Assembly: GCF_025989185.1 (NCBI RefSeq)
Contig: NZ_JAPDNT010000004.1
Location: forward strand, 186,001 to 250,000
Source of the DNA: Limobrevibacterium gyesilva
GTDB lineage: Bacteria > Pseudomonadota > Alphaproteobacteria > Acetobacterales > Acetobacteraceae
Length of the DNA: 64,000 nt
Direction of reading: 5' to 3'
Below are positions 1 through 9,393 of this stretch, piece after piece. The notes beneath the pieces were generated by a model, which had not been told where the DNA came from, made no database searches, and worked only from the letters and a program-made list of their open reading frames with translations. The position numbers and the translations under genes are program-made. Numbering within the stretch: the stretch's first letter is position 1; each line of letters starts with the position of its first letter.

Positions 1-2
1 AT

Positions 3-53
3 ATCGGCCTGTTCTTCTCCTGGCCGAAGAGCGCCATGGAAGCACAACCCTAG
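3..53 (+). CDS. C-terminal end of an unidentified protein (partial)
   Basis: An open frame entering from the left edge gives sixteen residues ending in KSAMEAQP before a TAG stop. The stretch starts with a hydrophobic patch (IGLFFSW), so it may be the tail of a membrane protein. Too little is visible to name a family. It lies 57 bp before the PPK2 gene on the same strand. Confidence 0.35.
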   Translation: MGLFFSWPKSAMEAQP

Positions 54-110
54 CCGGCCCGGCTGCGCAGCCGGGCGCGTCACGCAACGGCACAATCGCG
101 AGAACGCCCG

Positions 111-962
111 ATGAAAGCAACGAAGAAGCCGAAGAAAGCCGAGCAGAACGACAGCGAGGAGCTGCCGACGGGGAACGGGAAGCTCAAATTGAAGGCTTAC
201 GAGCGCGAGCTGGCCAGGTTGCATGTCGAGGTGGTCAGGCTGCAGCAATGGGTGGTGCAGAAGGGACTGAAGGTCTGCATCCTGTTCGAGGGGCGCGACG
301 GCGCGGGGAAGGGCGGTGTCATCAAGGCGATGATCGAGCGGGTGAGTCCGCGCGTGTTCCGCGTCGTCGCCCTGCCCGCGCCGACCGAGCGCGAGAAGTC
401 GCAGATGTACGTCCAGCGCTATATTCCGCACCTTCCTGCAGCCGGAGAAGTCGTGATCTTCGATCGAAGCTGGTACAACCGCGCCGGCGTCGAGCGGGTG
501 ATGGGTTTCTGCACGGAAGAGCAGGTGAAGCGGTTCCTCATGATGACCCCGGCGGTCGAGCGGGCAATCATCGAATCCGGGGTCATCCTGCTGAAATACT
601 GGCTTGAAGTGAGCGAATCGGAGCAGGCCCGCCGCCTTGAATCCCGCATCGATGATGGCAGGAAGGTCTGGAAGCTGTCACCGATGGATCTGAAGTCATA
701 CAGTCGTTGGTACGATTACTCCCGTGCGCGCGACGACATGTTCCAGGCCACCGATACCGCATGGGCCCCATGGTACGTCGTCCGTTCGGACGACAAGAGG
801 CGCGCCCGGCTCAACGTGATATCGCACCTGCTCCACCACATCCCCTATGAGGCATTGCCGCGGGAAAAGGTGAAGCTGCCAAAGCGGCAGGACCCTCACG
901 GATACCAGGAGCCGGACTATCCGTACAAGGTCGTGCCGGCGCTCACGTGGCCGTCGGGCTGA
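111..962 (+). CDS. ppk2: Polyphosphate kinase 2 family protein
   Basis: Predicted cytoplasmic PPK2-type kinase of 283 residues, which transfers phosphate between polyphosphate and nucleotides. A Walker A motif GRDGAGKG lies at residues 61-68, and the lid motif DRSWYNRAGVE, diagnostic of the family, begins at about residue 118. The WKLSPMDLKS and WYVVRSDDKRRARLN stretches are also typical of PPK2. The length fits a single-domain PPK2. The N-terminal 25 residues are lysine-rich and variable. Whether it makes GTP, ATP or polyphosphate cannot be told from the sequence. It stands alone, 121 bp before the next gene. Confidence 0.93.
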   Translation: MKATKKPKKAEQNDSEELPTGNGKLKLKAYERELARLHVEVVRLQQWVVQKGLKVCILFEGRDGAGKGGVIKAMIERVSPRVFRVVALPAPTEREKSQMYVQRYIPHLPAAGEVVIFDRSWYNRAGVERVMGFCTEEQVKRFLMMTPAVERAIIESGVILLKYWLEVSESEQARRLESRIDDGRKVWKLSPMDLKSYSRWYDYSRARDDMFQATDTAWAPWYVVRSDDKRRARLNVISHLLHHIPYEALPREKVKLPKRQDPHGYQEPDYPYKVVPALTWPSG

Positions 963-1083
963 GCACATTTGGGGGCATTCCATGGCACGTTGTGTCGACA
1001 ACATCAGATGTGCAGGACGTCATCGTCATGCGCATCCGGGGCGGACGATCATCACCACGAGCACTCTGTTACCGGGGCCAGAT

Positions 1084-1647
1084 ATGCAGACAACCAGACG
1101 CTCCATGCTTGCCGGGCTGACAACCCTGGCCGGCGCGATCGCGATGCGGACGACCGAGGCGTTGGCGGCGTCGGCGCGCGAGATCGATCAGGCCGCGAAC
1201 CGGGCGCTGCAAACCCTGTATTCGGCGCAGCCCAAGGCGCGCGACCTCGGCACGCGCGCCAAGGCCATCCTGGTGTTTCCGAAGATCATAAAGGCGGGCC
1301 TGCTGATCGGCGGCCAGGGGGGCGACGGTGCGCTGATGGTCCACGGCCGGACGGTTGGCTACTACAACATCTCTGCGGCATCGTTCGGGCTGCAGGCCGG
1401 GGCGCAGACGTTCAGCTACGCGCTGTTCTTCATGACCGACGCCGCGCTCAAATATCTGACTGACAGCGAGGGTTGGGCGATTGGCTCGGGCCCGAGCGTG
1501 GTGGTCCTGGACAAGGGGGCTGCCGCCAGCATGACGAGCACGACGCTGACGCAGGATGTCTATGCGATCCCCTTCGGCCAGGAGGGCCTCATGGCCGGGT
1601 TCGGCCTTGAAGGGTCCAAGATCACGCGCATCCGCCCGGGCGCGTGA
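1084..1647 (+). CDS. Tat-exported SYLF (Ysc84-type) lipid-binding protein
   Basis: Protein of 187 residues. The ATG at 1084 is preferred over upstream starts because it places a twin-arginine signal (TTRRSMLAGLTTLAGAIA) at the very N-terminus, ending near ALAASA. The rest is a SYLF domain: the AKAILVFPKIIKAGLLIGGQ stretch, the glycine-rich GDGALMVHG, and LQAGAQTFSYALFF near the middle. SYLF proteins bind phosphoinositide-like lipids in eukaryotes; bacterial members are periplasmic and poorly characterised. No operon partner is evident. Confidence 0.85.
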   Translation: MQTTRRSMLAGLTTLAGAIAMRTTEALAASAREIDQAANRALQTLYSAQPKARDLGTRAKAILVFPKIIKAGLLIGGQGGDGALMVHGRTVGYYNISAASFGLQAGAQTFSYALFFMTDAALKYLTDSEGWAIGSGPSVVVLDKGAAASMTSTTLTQDVYAIPFGQEGLMAGFGLEGSKITRIRPGA

Positions 1648-1956
1648 TTCGCCGGCGCGATCTTTTCGCCGCCCATCGTCCGACGCGCGCGGTGGGTCGC
1701 TGCCTGCCGCACCGTCGTCGACATCCCCCTTCAGGAGCGACCTGCTCGCGGGTCAAGCTTCCTGCATGGACTCATCGGTTCGTCCAGGGCGCGGGGAACC
1801 GGGCTGGTTGCCCAGGAATACGGCATATATCTCGACAGCCACGTCAAACCGCTATTCAATCGCGAGCCGCCGGCCCTGAGACCGGTCTCGAAAAACGAGA
1901 GCGCCTTTCCGTACGAGATCCATTGCGGGCCGCACGATATCGGGATGACGCAGTAG
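1648..1956 (+). other. Gap with an open frame lacking a start codon, possible gene remnant
   Basis: The 313 bp between the SYLF gene and the LysR gene hold no gene with a normal start. One frame stays open from the SYLF stop to a TAG at 1954-1956. Its later part reads like real protein (GTGLVAQEYGIYLDSHVKPL, then SAFPYEIHCGPHDIGM). This could be the tail of a decayed gene or of a fused ancestral frame, but I do not recognise a family and chance is possible in GC-rich DNA. A GAGACCGGTCTC palindrome lies within it. Confidence 0.25.
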
Positions 1957-1960
1957 CACG

Positions 1961-2977
1961 ATGCCAGCGCAGCGGTCGAAGACGGAACATCCGATGGCCG
2001 CGGCCGGTCGGGATGGAGGGGGTGGCGCCGATCCGCCGGCGCTGCGGGGCGGGCTGGATCACCAGCATCTGACCGTCTTCCGCGCAGTGATGCGGGCCGG
2101 CACGGTGACAGGGGCCGGTCTGTTGCTTGGCGTGACCCAGCCCGCGGTAAGCCGGTTCCTTGCCCAGACGGAGGTGCTGGCGGGATTCGCGCTGTTCGAA
2201 CGCGTCCGCGGCCGGCTTCTTCCCACGCCCAAGGCGAATGTGCTCTACGCCGAAACCGAACGGCTGTTCGCCGGCGCGGAGCAGGTGAACGCCCTGTGCC
2301 GGCGGCTGCGCAACGAAGAGCCGCGCCCGATCGCGCTGGCCACCGTGCCCACGCTCACCTTTGCGCTGCTGCCCGCGGTGGCGCGGTTGTGGCACGAAAC
2401 GGGGCACCCCGAGCCGTTCTCGATCCATTCTCGCCTTGTCGGCAACGTGCTGGGCCTCATCAGTTCCCGCCGCGCGGATCTCGGGCTGGTCATCGGCATC
2501 CCGCGCTCCCTTCCCGGGCTGCACAATGTGCTGCTGGCCCGCGCCCGCACGATCTGCGCCCTTCCCAAGGACCATGAGTTGGCGCAACGGCCGGTTATCT
2601 ATGCCCGCGACCTGCACGACCAGCCTTTCATCGCCCTGTCCCGTGAGGAAGGCCGCCAGGTGGCGATCGACCGCGCCCTGCAGGCCGCCGGTGCACGCCC
2701 AAGGGAGATGGTGGAGTGTCCCATGTCCACGGCGGCGGTCACCATGGCCGCGCAGGGCGTCGGCCTCACGCTGGCCGATGCGTTCACGGCACTGCCTTTT
2801 CTTTCAAGTGTTGCGCTGCGTCCGTTCGAACCATCTCTGGCTGTCGAGTACCGTATCCTTTGGCCCGAGGGTGTGCAGGCACCGTTCGACCGGCCTGCCC
2901 TGATCGCGTTGCTGCGCGCCGAGGCGCGCACCGTCCTGGGCCGTGTGCGCGCCGCCATGGCTGTCGCCCAGCCATAA
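1961..2977 (+). CDS. LysR-family transcriptional regulator
   Basis: LysR-type regulator of 338 residues. The winged helix-turn-helix lies at about residues 25-85 (HLTVFRAVMRAGTVTGAG, GVTQPAVSRFLAQTE, LFERVRGRLLPTPKA). A periplasmic-binding-like effector domain follows. It most resembles the OccR/NocR branch that senses opines. An alternative ATG at 1994 would remove eleven residues without touching the HTH. It precedes the oxidoreductase/ABC operon on the same strand with a 68 bp gap holding an ATAA-N7-TTAT site, so it probably controls that operon. Confidence 0.9.
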   Translation: MPAQRSKTEHPMAAAGRDGGGGADPPALRGGLDHQHLTVFRAVMRAGTVTGAGLLLGVTQPAVSRFLAQTEVLAGFALFERVRGRLLPTPKANVLYAETERLFAGAEQVNALCRRLRNEEPRPIALATVPTLTFALLPAVARLWHETGHPEPFSIHSRLVGNVLGLISSRRADLGLVIGIPRSLPGLHNVLLARARTICALPKDHELAQRPVIYARDLHDQPFIALSREEGRQVAIDRALQAAGARPREMVECPMSTAAVTMAAQGVGLTLADAFTALPFLSSVALRPFEPSLAVEYRILWPEGVQAPFDRPALIALLRAEARTVLGRVRAAMAVAQP

Positions 2978-2993
2978 CCTGGCTGCCGTCGCC

Positions 2994-3038
2994 ATAACCG
3001 AGACTTATGCTCCCATCGTGATACTTTCATGTCACGAT
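2994..3038 (+). promoter_or_regulatory. LysR-type binding site and adjacent inverted repeat before the catabolic operon
   Basis: The gap contains ATAA-N7-TTAT at 2994-3008, which fits the T-N11-A rule for LysR regulators and the form described for OccR. A second palindrome, ATCGTGA-N10-TCACGAT, lies at 3015-3038 just before the ATG at 3046. Both are exact by inspection; regulator binding is inferred. Confidence 0.5.
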
Positions 3039-3045
3039 CGGGTCG

Positions 3046-4368
3046 ATGAGCAGACCAGAGAACATTTTCGCACCCGGTTACGTGGAACATCCTTACTGGT
3101 GGGATGCCGCACCCCCTGCTCCCACCGGCGCAACGATTCCCGACGATGCCGAGGTGCTTGTGATCGGCGGCGGTATCGCAGGGCTGGCCACGGCGCTCGA
3201 ATTGGGGCGCAACGGGCAGCGCGCGGTGGTGCTGGACCGGGCGATGATCGGCTGGGGCGCGTCCACCCGCAACGGCGGCGCCCTCTCCGGCTCCGGCAGC
3301 CTGGGGCGGGCGAAGGCCGATCTGCAGAAGGCGGTGGACCCCGAAATCCTCCGCGCCATGCTGGACGAGGCCGAGGCCTCGTTCGAGGATTACGAGGAGC
3401 TGGTGCGGCGAGAAGGCATCGACTGCCATTACCGCCGCTGCGGCCGGTTCGTGGGCGCACACGCCCCGGCGGCCATGGAGACGCTGAAGCGCCGCGCCGA
3501 CATGCTGAACCGCGATGGCGGCAACCAGGCTGAAATCGTCCCCCGCACGCGCCTTGCCGATGAGCTGGCCACCGACCGGTATCATGGCGGCCTGATCATC
3601 GAGCGCGCCGGCTCCGTGCATCCCGGCGAATATGTGCGTGGCCTGGCTGCCGCCGCCGCGCGCCACGGGGCAATTCTGTGCGGTGGCGTGACGGTGGAGA
3701 GCTATGTGCGCGAAGCCGATGGCGGCTTCCGCGTCAAGACCAGTCGCGGCACGATCCGCGCCCGCGCGCTGATGGTCGCGACCAACGGCTACACCGGCGC
3801 CGCCACGCCCTGGCACCGTCGCCGGCTGGTGCCGGTCAGCAGCTACATGATCGCCACCGAGGCGCTGGGTGCGGACCGCGTGCGCAGGCTGTTGCCGAAG
3901 CTGCGGGTGTACGGGGACACGAAGAAGGTCCTGTACTATTTCCGCCCCTCGCCGGATGGGGAACGCATCCTGTTCGGCGGCCGAGCCAGTTTCGTTGACG
4001 CCGATGTCAAGCGGGCCGGCCTGCGCCTGCATCAGTTCCTGACCCATCTTCTGCCGGATCTCGCCGGCACGCGGATAACCCATGCCTGGAAGGGCAACGT
4101 CGCGTTCGCGCTGGACCTGCTGCCGCATGTCGGCCAGAAGGACGGCGTGCATTTCGCGCTCGGCTGCAATGGCAGCGGCGTGGTGACGATGACGCATCTC
4201 GGCCGCCAGGCCGCGCATCAGATCCTGGGTGATGCCAACCGGCCCTCGGCCTTCTCCCGCCTGCCTTTTCCCACCATGCCGCTGTACAACGGGACACCCT
4301 GGTTCATGCCGCTGATCGGGACGTACTACAAGTTGCGCGACCGCCTCGATGGCTGGCGCCAGCCATGA
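3046..4368 (+). CDS. FAD-dependent amine/amino-acid oxidoreductase (DAO family)
   Basis: Flavoprotein of 440 residues in the D-amino-acid-oxidase-like superfamily. The FAD dinucleotide fold begins with VLVIGGGIAGLATALELG at about residue 36, and the STRNGGALSGSG stretch is typical of gamma-glutamylputrescine oxidase and related amine oxidases. The C-terminal GCNGSGVVTMTHLGR closes the FAD site. It probably oxidises a secondary or primary amine to an imine plus a carbonyl product. It is the first gene of a tight operon and overlaps the following M24 gene by 4 bp. The substrate is unknown; an opine, polyamine or N-alkyl amino acid would fit the neighbours. Confidence 0.88.
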   Translation: MSRPENIFAPGYVEHPYWWDAAPPAPTGATIPDDAEVLVIGGGIAGLATALELGRNGQRAVVLDRAMIGWGASTRNGGALSGSGSLGRAKADLQKAVDPEILRAMLDEAEASFEDYEELVRREGIDCHYRRCGRFVGAHAPAAMETLKRRADMLNRDGGNQAEIVPRTRLADELATDRYHGGLIIERAGSVHPGEYVRGLAAAAARHGAILCGGVTVESYVREADGGFRVKTSRGTIRARALMVATNGYTGAATPWHRRRLVPVSSYMIATEALGADRVRRLLPKLRVYGDTKKVLYYFRPSPDGERILFGGRASFVDADVKRAGLRLHQFLTHLLPDLAGTRITHAWKGNVAFALDLLPHVGQKDGVHFALGCNGSGVVTMTHLGRQAAHQILGDANRPSAFSRLPFPTMPLYNGTPWFMPLIGTYYKLRDRLDGWRQP

Positions 4369-5516
4369 CCGCGCATCCTGCCTTCTCCGCCGAGGAGTTC
4401 GCCGCGCGCCTGTCCGCCGTGCGTGGGCGTTTGCGCGAAGCCGGCGTGCAATTGGCGCTGTTCGACGAGATCGAGGCGATGACCTGGATCTCTGGCTACG
4501 GCAATTCGGAGAATCGCTGGCGCTGCGTCGGCGTCCCGCTGGACGGCGCACCGTTCTTTCTGATCCGCGCGTTGGACGCGGCCCCGTGCCGGCAGCGGAG
4601 CTGCATCAGCGACATCGTGTCGTTCCTGGATTGGCAGGATCCGATGCCGGTGCTGGCGCGGGTTCTGGCCGAACGTGGGCTAGACCATGCGGTGATCGGC
4701 CTCGATTTCAACTCCTACTGCATGCCGCTGGCGCGGTTCGACGCGCTGCGCACTGCCTTGCCGCATGCACGCTTCGTCGACATCGGCCCGCTGGTGTGGG
4801 AGTTGCGGCTGCACAAGTCGCCGGCCGAGATCGCGCTGCTGAAGCGGGCCTCCGCCATCGCGGACGCGGCGATCCTGCGCGCGGCCGCCGCCTGCACCGC
4901 CGGCGCCACGAAGCGTGATGCCGCGCGGGAAGCGGTCGCCGCCTTCGTGGAGTTGGGCGCCGATCCCGGCCCGCCGGGACCGATCTCCGCGGGGCGCGGG
5001 TGGGATTTCCTGCACGGGCATCTCGATGACGAGCCGCTCGCCAACGGCGATGTCGTGCATATCGAACTGACCCCGCGCGTGCACGGCTACAGCGCGCGGG
5101 TCATGCGCTGCGCCGTCGTGGGCGAAGCGCCGGCCGCACTGGTCGAGGCCACCACCACATTGGCCGAGCTGCAGGATCGTCAGATCGCCGCCATGCTGCC
5201 CGGCGCCGCGGCGGCCGACGTCGATGCCATTCTGCGCGAGGGCCTGCTAAGCGCGGGCTTGCGCGACAGCTACGACAACATCACCGGCTACACGCTGGGC
5301 CTGTATGCCCCGGCCGGGCCGCGCACCAGCGATTTCACGCGCATCTTCCACCCGCGCGCCGATTGGCGGATCGAGCCGGGAATGGTGTTCCACATGTATG
5401 CCTCCGCTGCCGGCGCGTCGCTCAGCGAGACGGTGTTGACAACCGCAGACGGGCCGGAACGCCTGACCCGGCTGCCCCGCACGCTGATCGTCAATCACGA
5501 GAAGGATCTGGCTTGA
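4365..5516 (+). CDS. M24-family (Xaa-Pro aminopeptidase/creatinase-like) protein
   Basis: Protein of 383 residues with the two-part creatinase/prolidase layout: an N-terminal domain to about residue 130 and a pita-bread domain starting near LRLHKSPAEIALLKRAS. Expected metal ligands are partly replaced: the region with VVHIELTPRVHGYSARVMR has E/H where classical enzymes have D. It may therefore be a creatinase-type amidinohydrolase rather than a metal-dependent peptidase. It sits between two FAD oxidoreductases and RidA. Stop and start overlap on both sides indicate translational coupling. Confidence 0.85.
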   Translation: MTAHPAFSAEEFAARLSAVRGRLREAGVQLALFDEIEAMTWISGYGNSENRWRCVGVPLDGAPFFLIRALDAAPCRQRSCISDIVSFLDWQDPMPVLARVLAERGLDHAVIGLDFNSYCMPLARFDALRTALPHARFVDIGPLVWELRLHKSPAEIALLKRASAIADAAILRAAAACTAGATKRDAAREAVAAFVELGADPGPPGPISAGRGWDFLHGHLDDEPLANGDVVHIELTPRVHGYSARVMRCAVVGEAPAALVEATTTLAELQDRQIAAMLPGAAAADVDAILREGLLSAGLRDSYDNITGYTLGLYAPAGPRTSDFTRIFHPRADWRIEPGMVFHMYASAAGASLSETVLTTADGPERLTRLPRTLIVNHEKDLA

Positions 5517-5899
5517 TGTTTGAAGTCGTCGATACCGGCATCGCGCCATCGAAGGGCCCCATCAGCGGAACCGTCCGCAAGGGCAACCTGGTGATGACGG
5601 CGCAGATCCCGAAGGACCCCGTCACGGGCGCCATCGTGCCGGGCGACATCGCCACGCAGACGCGCCGTACGCTGGATAACCTGAAAATGGCGATGGAGGC
5701 GGCGGGCGGGTCGCTGGCGGACGTGATGCAGGTGCTGATCTATCTGATCGACGCCGCCGATGCGGCGGAGATGAACCGGGTCTACGCCGAAACCTTCAAG
5801 GCGCCCTTTCCCAACCGCGCCACGGTCGTCGTGAAGGAATTGCTGGCGCCCAACATGCGCGTCGAGATGGTGGCCACCGCCTGTCTCGGGCCCGTCTGA
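5516..5899 (+). CDS. RidA-family enamine/imine deaminase
   Basis: A 127-residue YjgF/YER057c/UK114 protein. RidA proteins hydrolyse reactive enamine/imine intermediates to ketones and ammonia. Family features seen are GPISGTVRKGNLVMTAQIPK near the start, QTRRTLDNLKMAMEAAGGS in the middle, and the C-terminal PNRATVVVKELLAPNMRVEM with the conserved arginine. The ATG at 5516 overlaps the preceding stop codon by one base. Its location between two imine-producing oxidoreductases fits a role in clearing their products. Confidence 0.92.
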   Translation: MFEVVDTGIAPSKGPISGTVRKGNLVMTAQIPKDPVTGAIVPGDIATQTRRTLDNLKMAMEAAGGSLADVMQVLIYLIDAADAAEMNRVYAETFKAPFPNRATVVVKELLAPNMRVEMVATACLGPV

Positions 5900-5900
5900 C

Positions 5901-7172
5901 ATGACGATGCCGGAGCGTCGCACCATCGTCGTCGGCGCGGGGGTCGCGGGCCTCTCCGCCGCGTTGTATCTGCGCCGCTCAGGCATCGCCGTGGACGTGA
6001 TCGATCCGTTGCCCTCGCCTGGCGGCGCCTCGTTCGGCAATGCCGGCCTGATCAGCGTGGATACGGTGGTGCCGATCGCGCTGCCCGGCATGCTGCGCAA
6101 GGTGCCGGGGTGGCTGCGCGATCCGCTCGGCCCGCTGACGGTGCGCCCGTCCTACCTGCCGCGGGCCGCGCCCTGGCTGATGCGCTGGATCCGCGCGGGG
6201 CGCATGGACCGCGTGCTGGCCATCTCCGACGCGTTGCGCGCCCTGCACACGCCGGCCTTCGATTGCTGGAAGGACCTGCTTGGGCCCGACCTGTTCCGCG
6301 ACCTGATGCGCCCGGTCGGGCAGGTGCAGGTGTGGGACAGCGACGCCGACACCGCCAGCGCGATCGTGGAACGCAAATTGCGCGAACGGCACGGCATTCG
6401 CGCGGACGCGTTGACCGCCGACGATCTGCGCCAGATGTTCCCGGGCATCGCGCGTGACGTGAAGCGTGGATTGCTGATCCCGGGCAACGGCTACACCGTC
6501 AGCTCGCCGCGGCTGGTGCGCACGCTGGCCGATCTCGCGCGTGCCGCCGGGGTCGTCATCGTCCCCGAGCGCGCGATGAAGCTGATCCCGCGCCACGGCG
6601 GCGGGTGGACCGTGATGACCAACATCGCCAATCGCCACGCGGCCAATATTGTCGTGGCGGGCGGCGCATGGTCGCGCGCGCTGCTCGATCCGCTCGGCGT
6701 GCGCGTGCCGCTGGAGACCGAGCGCGGCTATCACGCCACCATCCCGAACCCTTCGCTGCAAATGCGTCTGCCGCTACTGCACAAGAGCCGCGGCTTCGGC
6801 CTGACGCCGATGGAAGACGGGCTGCGCGTCGCGGGCACGGTGGAGATCGCCGGCCTGGATGCCCCGCCTGACGAGCGGCGCGCCCAGATGCTTGCCGACC
6901 ATGCCAGGCGTCTGTTCCCCGATCTTCGGGGCGACGAGCCGCGGCTGTGGATGGGCTTCCGTCCTTCCACCCCGGACAGCCTGCCGATCCTGGGCCCCGC
7001 ACCGGGCCGGCCCGGACTGTTCCTGTGTTTTGGCCACGGCCATTTCGGCATGACCGGCGGCCCGCCGAGCGGGCGGCTGGTGGCGCGGCTGGTGGCCGGC
7101 GAACGGCCGGAGCTGGACCCTTCGCCTTTCGCCGTTACGCGCTTCACCCGCCACACGCGGCCCGCCGCCTGA
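5901..7172 (+). CDS. FAD-dependent D-amino-acid dehydrogenase-like oxidoreductase
   Basis: Flavoprotein of 423 residues with an N-terminal FAD fold (TIVVGAGVAGLSAALYLRRS at about residues 8-27) and a DadA-like body, including SFGNAGLISVDTVVPIALPG. The C-terminal WMGFRPSTPDSLPILGPAPG and CFGHGHFGMTGGPPSGRLVA motifs are typical of the DadA/opine oxidase group. It is separate in sequence from the first oxidoreductase of the operon. A role in oxidising a D- or N-substituted amino acid is likely; the substrate cannot be read from sequence. Confidence 0.88.
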   Translation: MTMPERRTIVVGAGVAGLSAALYLRRSGIAVDVIDPLPSPGGASFGNAGLISVDTVVPIALPGMLRKVPGWLRDPLGPLTVRPSYLPRAAPWLMRWIRAGRMDRVLAISDALRALHTPAFDCWKDLLGPDLFRDLMRPVGQVQVWDSDADTASAIVERKLRERHGIRADALTADDLRQMFPGIARDVKRGLLIPGNGYTVSSPRLVRTLADLARAAGVVIVPERAMKLIPRHGGGWTVMTNIANRHAANIVVAGGAWSRALLDPLGVRVPLETERGYHATIPNPSLQMRLPLLHKSRGFGLTPMEDGLRVAGTVEIAGLDAPPDERRAQMLADHARRLFPDLRGDEPRLWMGFRPSTPDSLPILGPAPGRPGLFLCFGHGHFGMTGGPPSGRLVARLVAGERPELDPSPFAVTRFTRHTRPAA

Positions 7173-7227
7173 GGCGATGCCGGTACAGCGCGTGCTTCTT
7201 CCACACCGAATGCAAATGGAGAATGGG

Positions 7228-8310
7228 ATGAACGACCAGACAAAAGGCGCCTTCGCCCTGTCGCGCCGCCGGCTGCTGGCCGCCACCGCCGCTGGCGGGC
7301 TGGCCGCACCCTGGATCTGGCGCCGGCCCGCCGCGGCTGCCGGCCAGGTGATCATTCGCACGCCGGGCGGCGCTTATGACGATATCATGCGCAGGCATGT
7401 CTACGACCCGTTCACCAAGGCCACCGGCGTCCAGGTCACACCGGTCGCCGCGACCTCCGCCAAGCTGCTCGCCATGTTCAAGGCCAAGAGCGTGGAACTG
7501 GACGTGATCGACACCGGCGATGGCCAGTTGCTGACGCTGGAGCGCATGGGGGCGCTGGCCCCCATTGCCTATGACAGCTGGAAATGGAGCGACCCGAACG
7601 ACGTGGTGGCAGAGGTCAAGCAGGCCACCCGCGTCGGCAACTTCATCTATTCCACCGTGCTCGGCTACAACAAGGAAAGCTTCCCCGACGGCAAGCAGCC
7701 GAAAGGCTGGGCGCAATTCTGGGACGTGCAACGCTTCCCCGGCCCGCGCATGCTCACCGACATGGCCGCCGGCGCGCCAAGCCTCGAATTCGCGCTGCTG
7801 GCGGACGGTGTTCCGCGCGACAAGCTGTATCCGATCGACCTCGATCGCGCGCTTGCCATGATGACGCGCATCCGCCCGCAAATCCGCAAGTTCTGGGACA
7901 CCGGTGCCCTGTCCGCGCAGATGCTGTTCGACAAGGAAGTGGTTCTCGGGTCGATCTGGAACGGCCGCCTGCAGACGGTGATCGACAAGGGCGCGCCGCT
8001 TGGCATGGAGTGGCAGGAGAACATGATCCAGGTGCAGGCGTTGGCGATCTTCAAGGATTCGCCGAACATGGAAAACGCCCAGCGCCTCATCGACTTCCAG
8101 ATGCAGCCGCAGGTGCAGGCCGGATATTCGCGCGACCTGATGTATGGCCCAACTGTGAAGAAGGCGTTCAACCTGCTGCCGAAGGACGCGCTGGACCGCG
8201 CGCCCGGCGGTCCGCAATCGCGCGAGACCGGCTTCTATCAGAACGTCATCTGGTGGGAGGACAACCGCGAGCGGGTGAACCGTGCGTGGTCTCGTTGGTT
8301 GCTCGGATGA
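7228..8310 (+). CDS. ABC transporter substrate-binding protein (PotD-like), Tat signal
   Basis: Periplasmic binding protein of 360 residues in the spermidine/putrescine (PotD/PotF) group. A Tat signal with SRRRLLAATAAGG is followed by a cleavage region near AAAAGQ. The mature part starts VIIRTPGGAYDD. GGAGAATGGG just before 7228 supports this start; an in-frame ATG at 7210 is less likely. The gene overlaps the ATPase gene by 4 bp. Ligand identity is uncertain: polyamine, opine or amino acid. Confidence 0.9.
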   Translation: MNDQTKGAFALSRRRLLAATAAGGLAAPWIWRRPAAAAGQVIIRTPGGAYDDIMRRHVYDPFTKATGVQVTPVAATSAKLLAMFKAKSVELDVIDTGDGQLLTLERMGALAPIAYDSWKWSDPNDVVAEVKQATRVGNFIYSTVLGYNKESFPDGKQPKGWAQFWDVQRFPGPRMLTDMAAGAPSLEFALLADGVPRDKLYPIDLDRALAMMTRIRPQIRKFWDTGALSAQMLFDKEVVLGSIWNGRLQTVIDKGAPLGMEWQENMIQVQALAIFKDSPNMENAQRLIDFQMQPQVQAGYSRDLMYGPTVKKAFNLLPKDALDRAPGGPQSRETGFYQNVIWWEDNRERVNRAWSRWLLG

Positions 8311-9386
8311 AGCAGGCGGCCGACGGAGGTATCAGCCTCGACCAGATGACGAAGCGCTACGGGGCGGAAACGGTGGTGGACGGCGTGTCCATCACCATCG
8401 CCCCGGGCGAGTTCTTCACGCTGCTGGGCCCCTCCGGCAGCGGCAAGACCACCACGCTGTCGATGATCGCGGGCTTCGTCGAGCCCGATGGCGGGCGCAT
8501 CCTGTTCGGCGGGCGGGACGTGACGCGCACGCCCTCCCGCTTGCGCGGGCTTGGGATGGTGTTCCAGAACTACGCCATCTTCCCGCATCTGAACGTGTTC
8601 GAGAACGTGGCGTTCCCGTTGCGTGTGCGGCGTTCGCCGAAGGCGGAAATCACGCAGCGCGTCGGCGAAGTCATGGAGATGGTGAAGCTGCAGGGGTTCG
8701 AGCGGCGGTTCGGGCGCGAGCTCTCGGGTGGTCAGCAGCAGCGCGTCGCCCTGGCGCGCGCGATCGTGGCGCATCCGCCGATCATTTTGATGGACGAGCC
8801 GCTGGGCGCGCTCGACAAGAACCTGCGCTACCACATGCAGGTCGAGATCAAGGAGATTCAGCAGCGCCTCGGCCTGACCGTCGTCTACGTGACGCACGAC
8901 CAGGAAGAGGCGCTGACGATGTCGGACCGCATCGCCATCATGCAAGGCGGCCGCATCGCGCAGATGGGCCCGCCGCGGCAGGTGTACGAACAGCCGGACA
9001 GCACGTTTGTCGGCCGCTTCCTGGGCGAGGCGAACCTGATCGCCGCGCGCCGCCAGGGCGCCGACACGATCAGCAAGGCCGGTTCTTCGCTGCGCGCCGC
9101 GCAAGGCGCTCTGGGGCTCAACGGCAGCGGATGGATGTTCGTCCGGCCCGAGAAGATCTCGCTCACGGACGCCGGCGGCGCGCCGGGGCAGCGCGTGAAC
9201 ATGTTGACCGGCACCATTCGGCATGCGTCGTTCCTCGGCAACGTCGTCCGCTATGTGGTCGACGCGGGAGCGGACGGCCCGGTGGTTTGCGACGCGGCCA
9301 ACGCCGCTTCCTCTGCACTGCGGCCGGCCGGCGAGCGCGTCGCCCTGCAATGGCGGCCCGAAGACTGCCGGCTGCTGGCGCAATGA
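8307..9386 (+). CDS. ABC transporter ATP-binding protein (PotA-like)
   Basis: ATPase of 359 residues. Walker A GPSGSGKTT, Q-loop VFQNYAIFPH, signature LSGGQQQRVALARA, Walker B IILMDEPLGALD and the switch histidine in THDQEEAL are all present. A TOBE-type regulatory domain forms the last 110 residues, as in PotA. The ATG overlaps the TGA of the binding-protein gene. It energises import through the two permeases downstream. Confidence 0.96.
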   Translation: MKQAADGGISLDQMTKRYGAETVVDGVSITIAPGEFFTLLGPSGSGKTTTLSMIAGFVEPDGGRILFGGRDVTRTPSRLRGLGMVFQNYAIFPHLNVFENVAFPLRVRRSPKAEITQRVGEVMEMVKLQGFERRFGRELSGGQQQRVALARAIVAHPPIILMDEPLGALDKNLRYHMQVEIKEIQQRLGLTVVYVTHDQEEALTMSDRIAIMQGGRIAQMGPPRQVYEQPDSTFVGRFLGEANLIAARRQGADTISKAGSSLRAAQGALGLNGSGWMFVRPEKISLTDAGGAPGQRVNMLTGTIRHASFLGNVVRYVVDAGADGPVVCDAANAASSALRPAGERVALQWRPEDCRLLAQ

Positions 9387-9393
9387 GCGGCGC

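Noticed and set aside
2599-4551. 650-codon minus-strand frame across the LysR and oxidoreductase genes
   Set aside because: Opposite two well-supported genes and spans their boundary.
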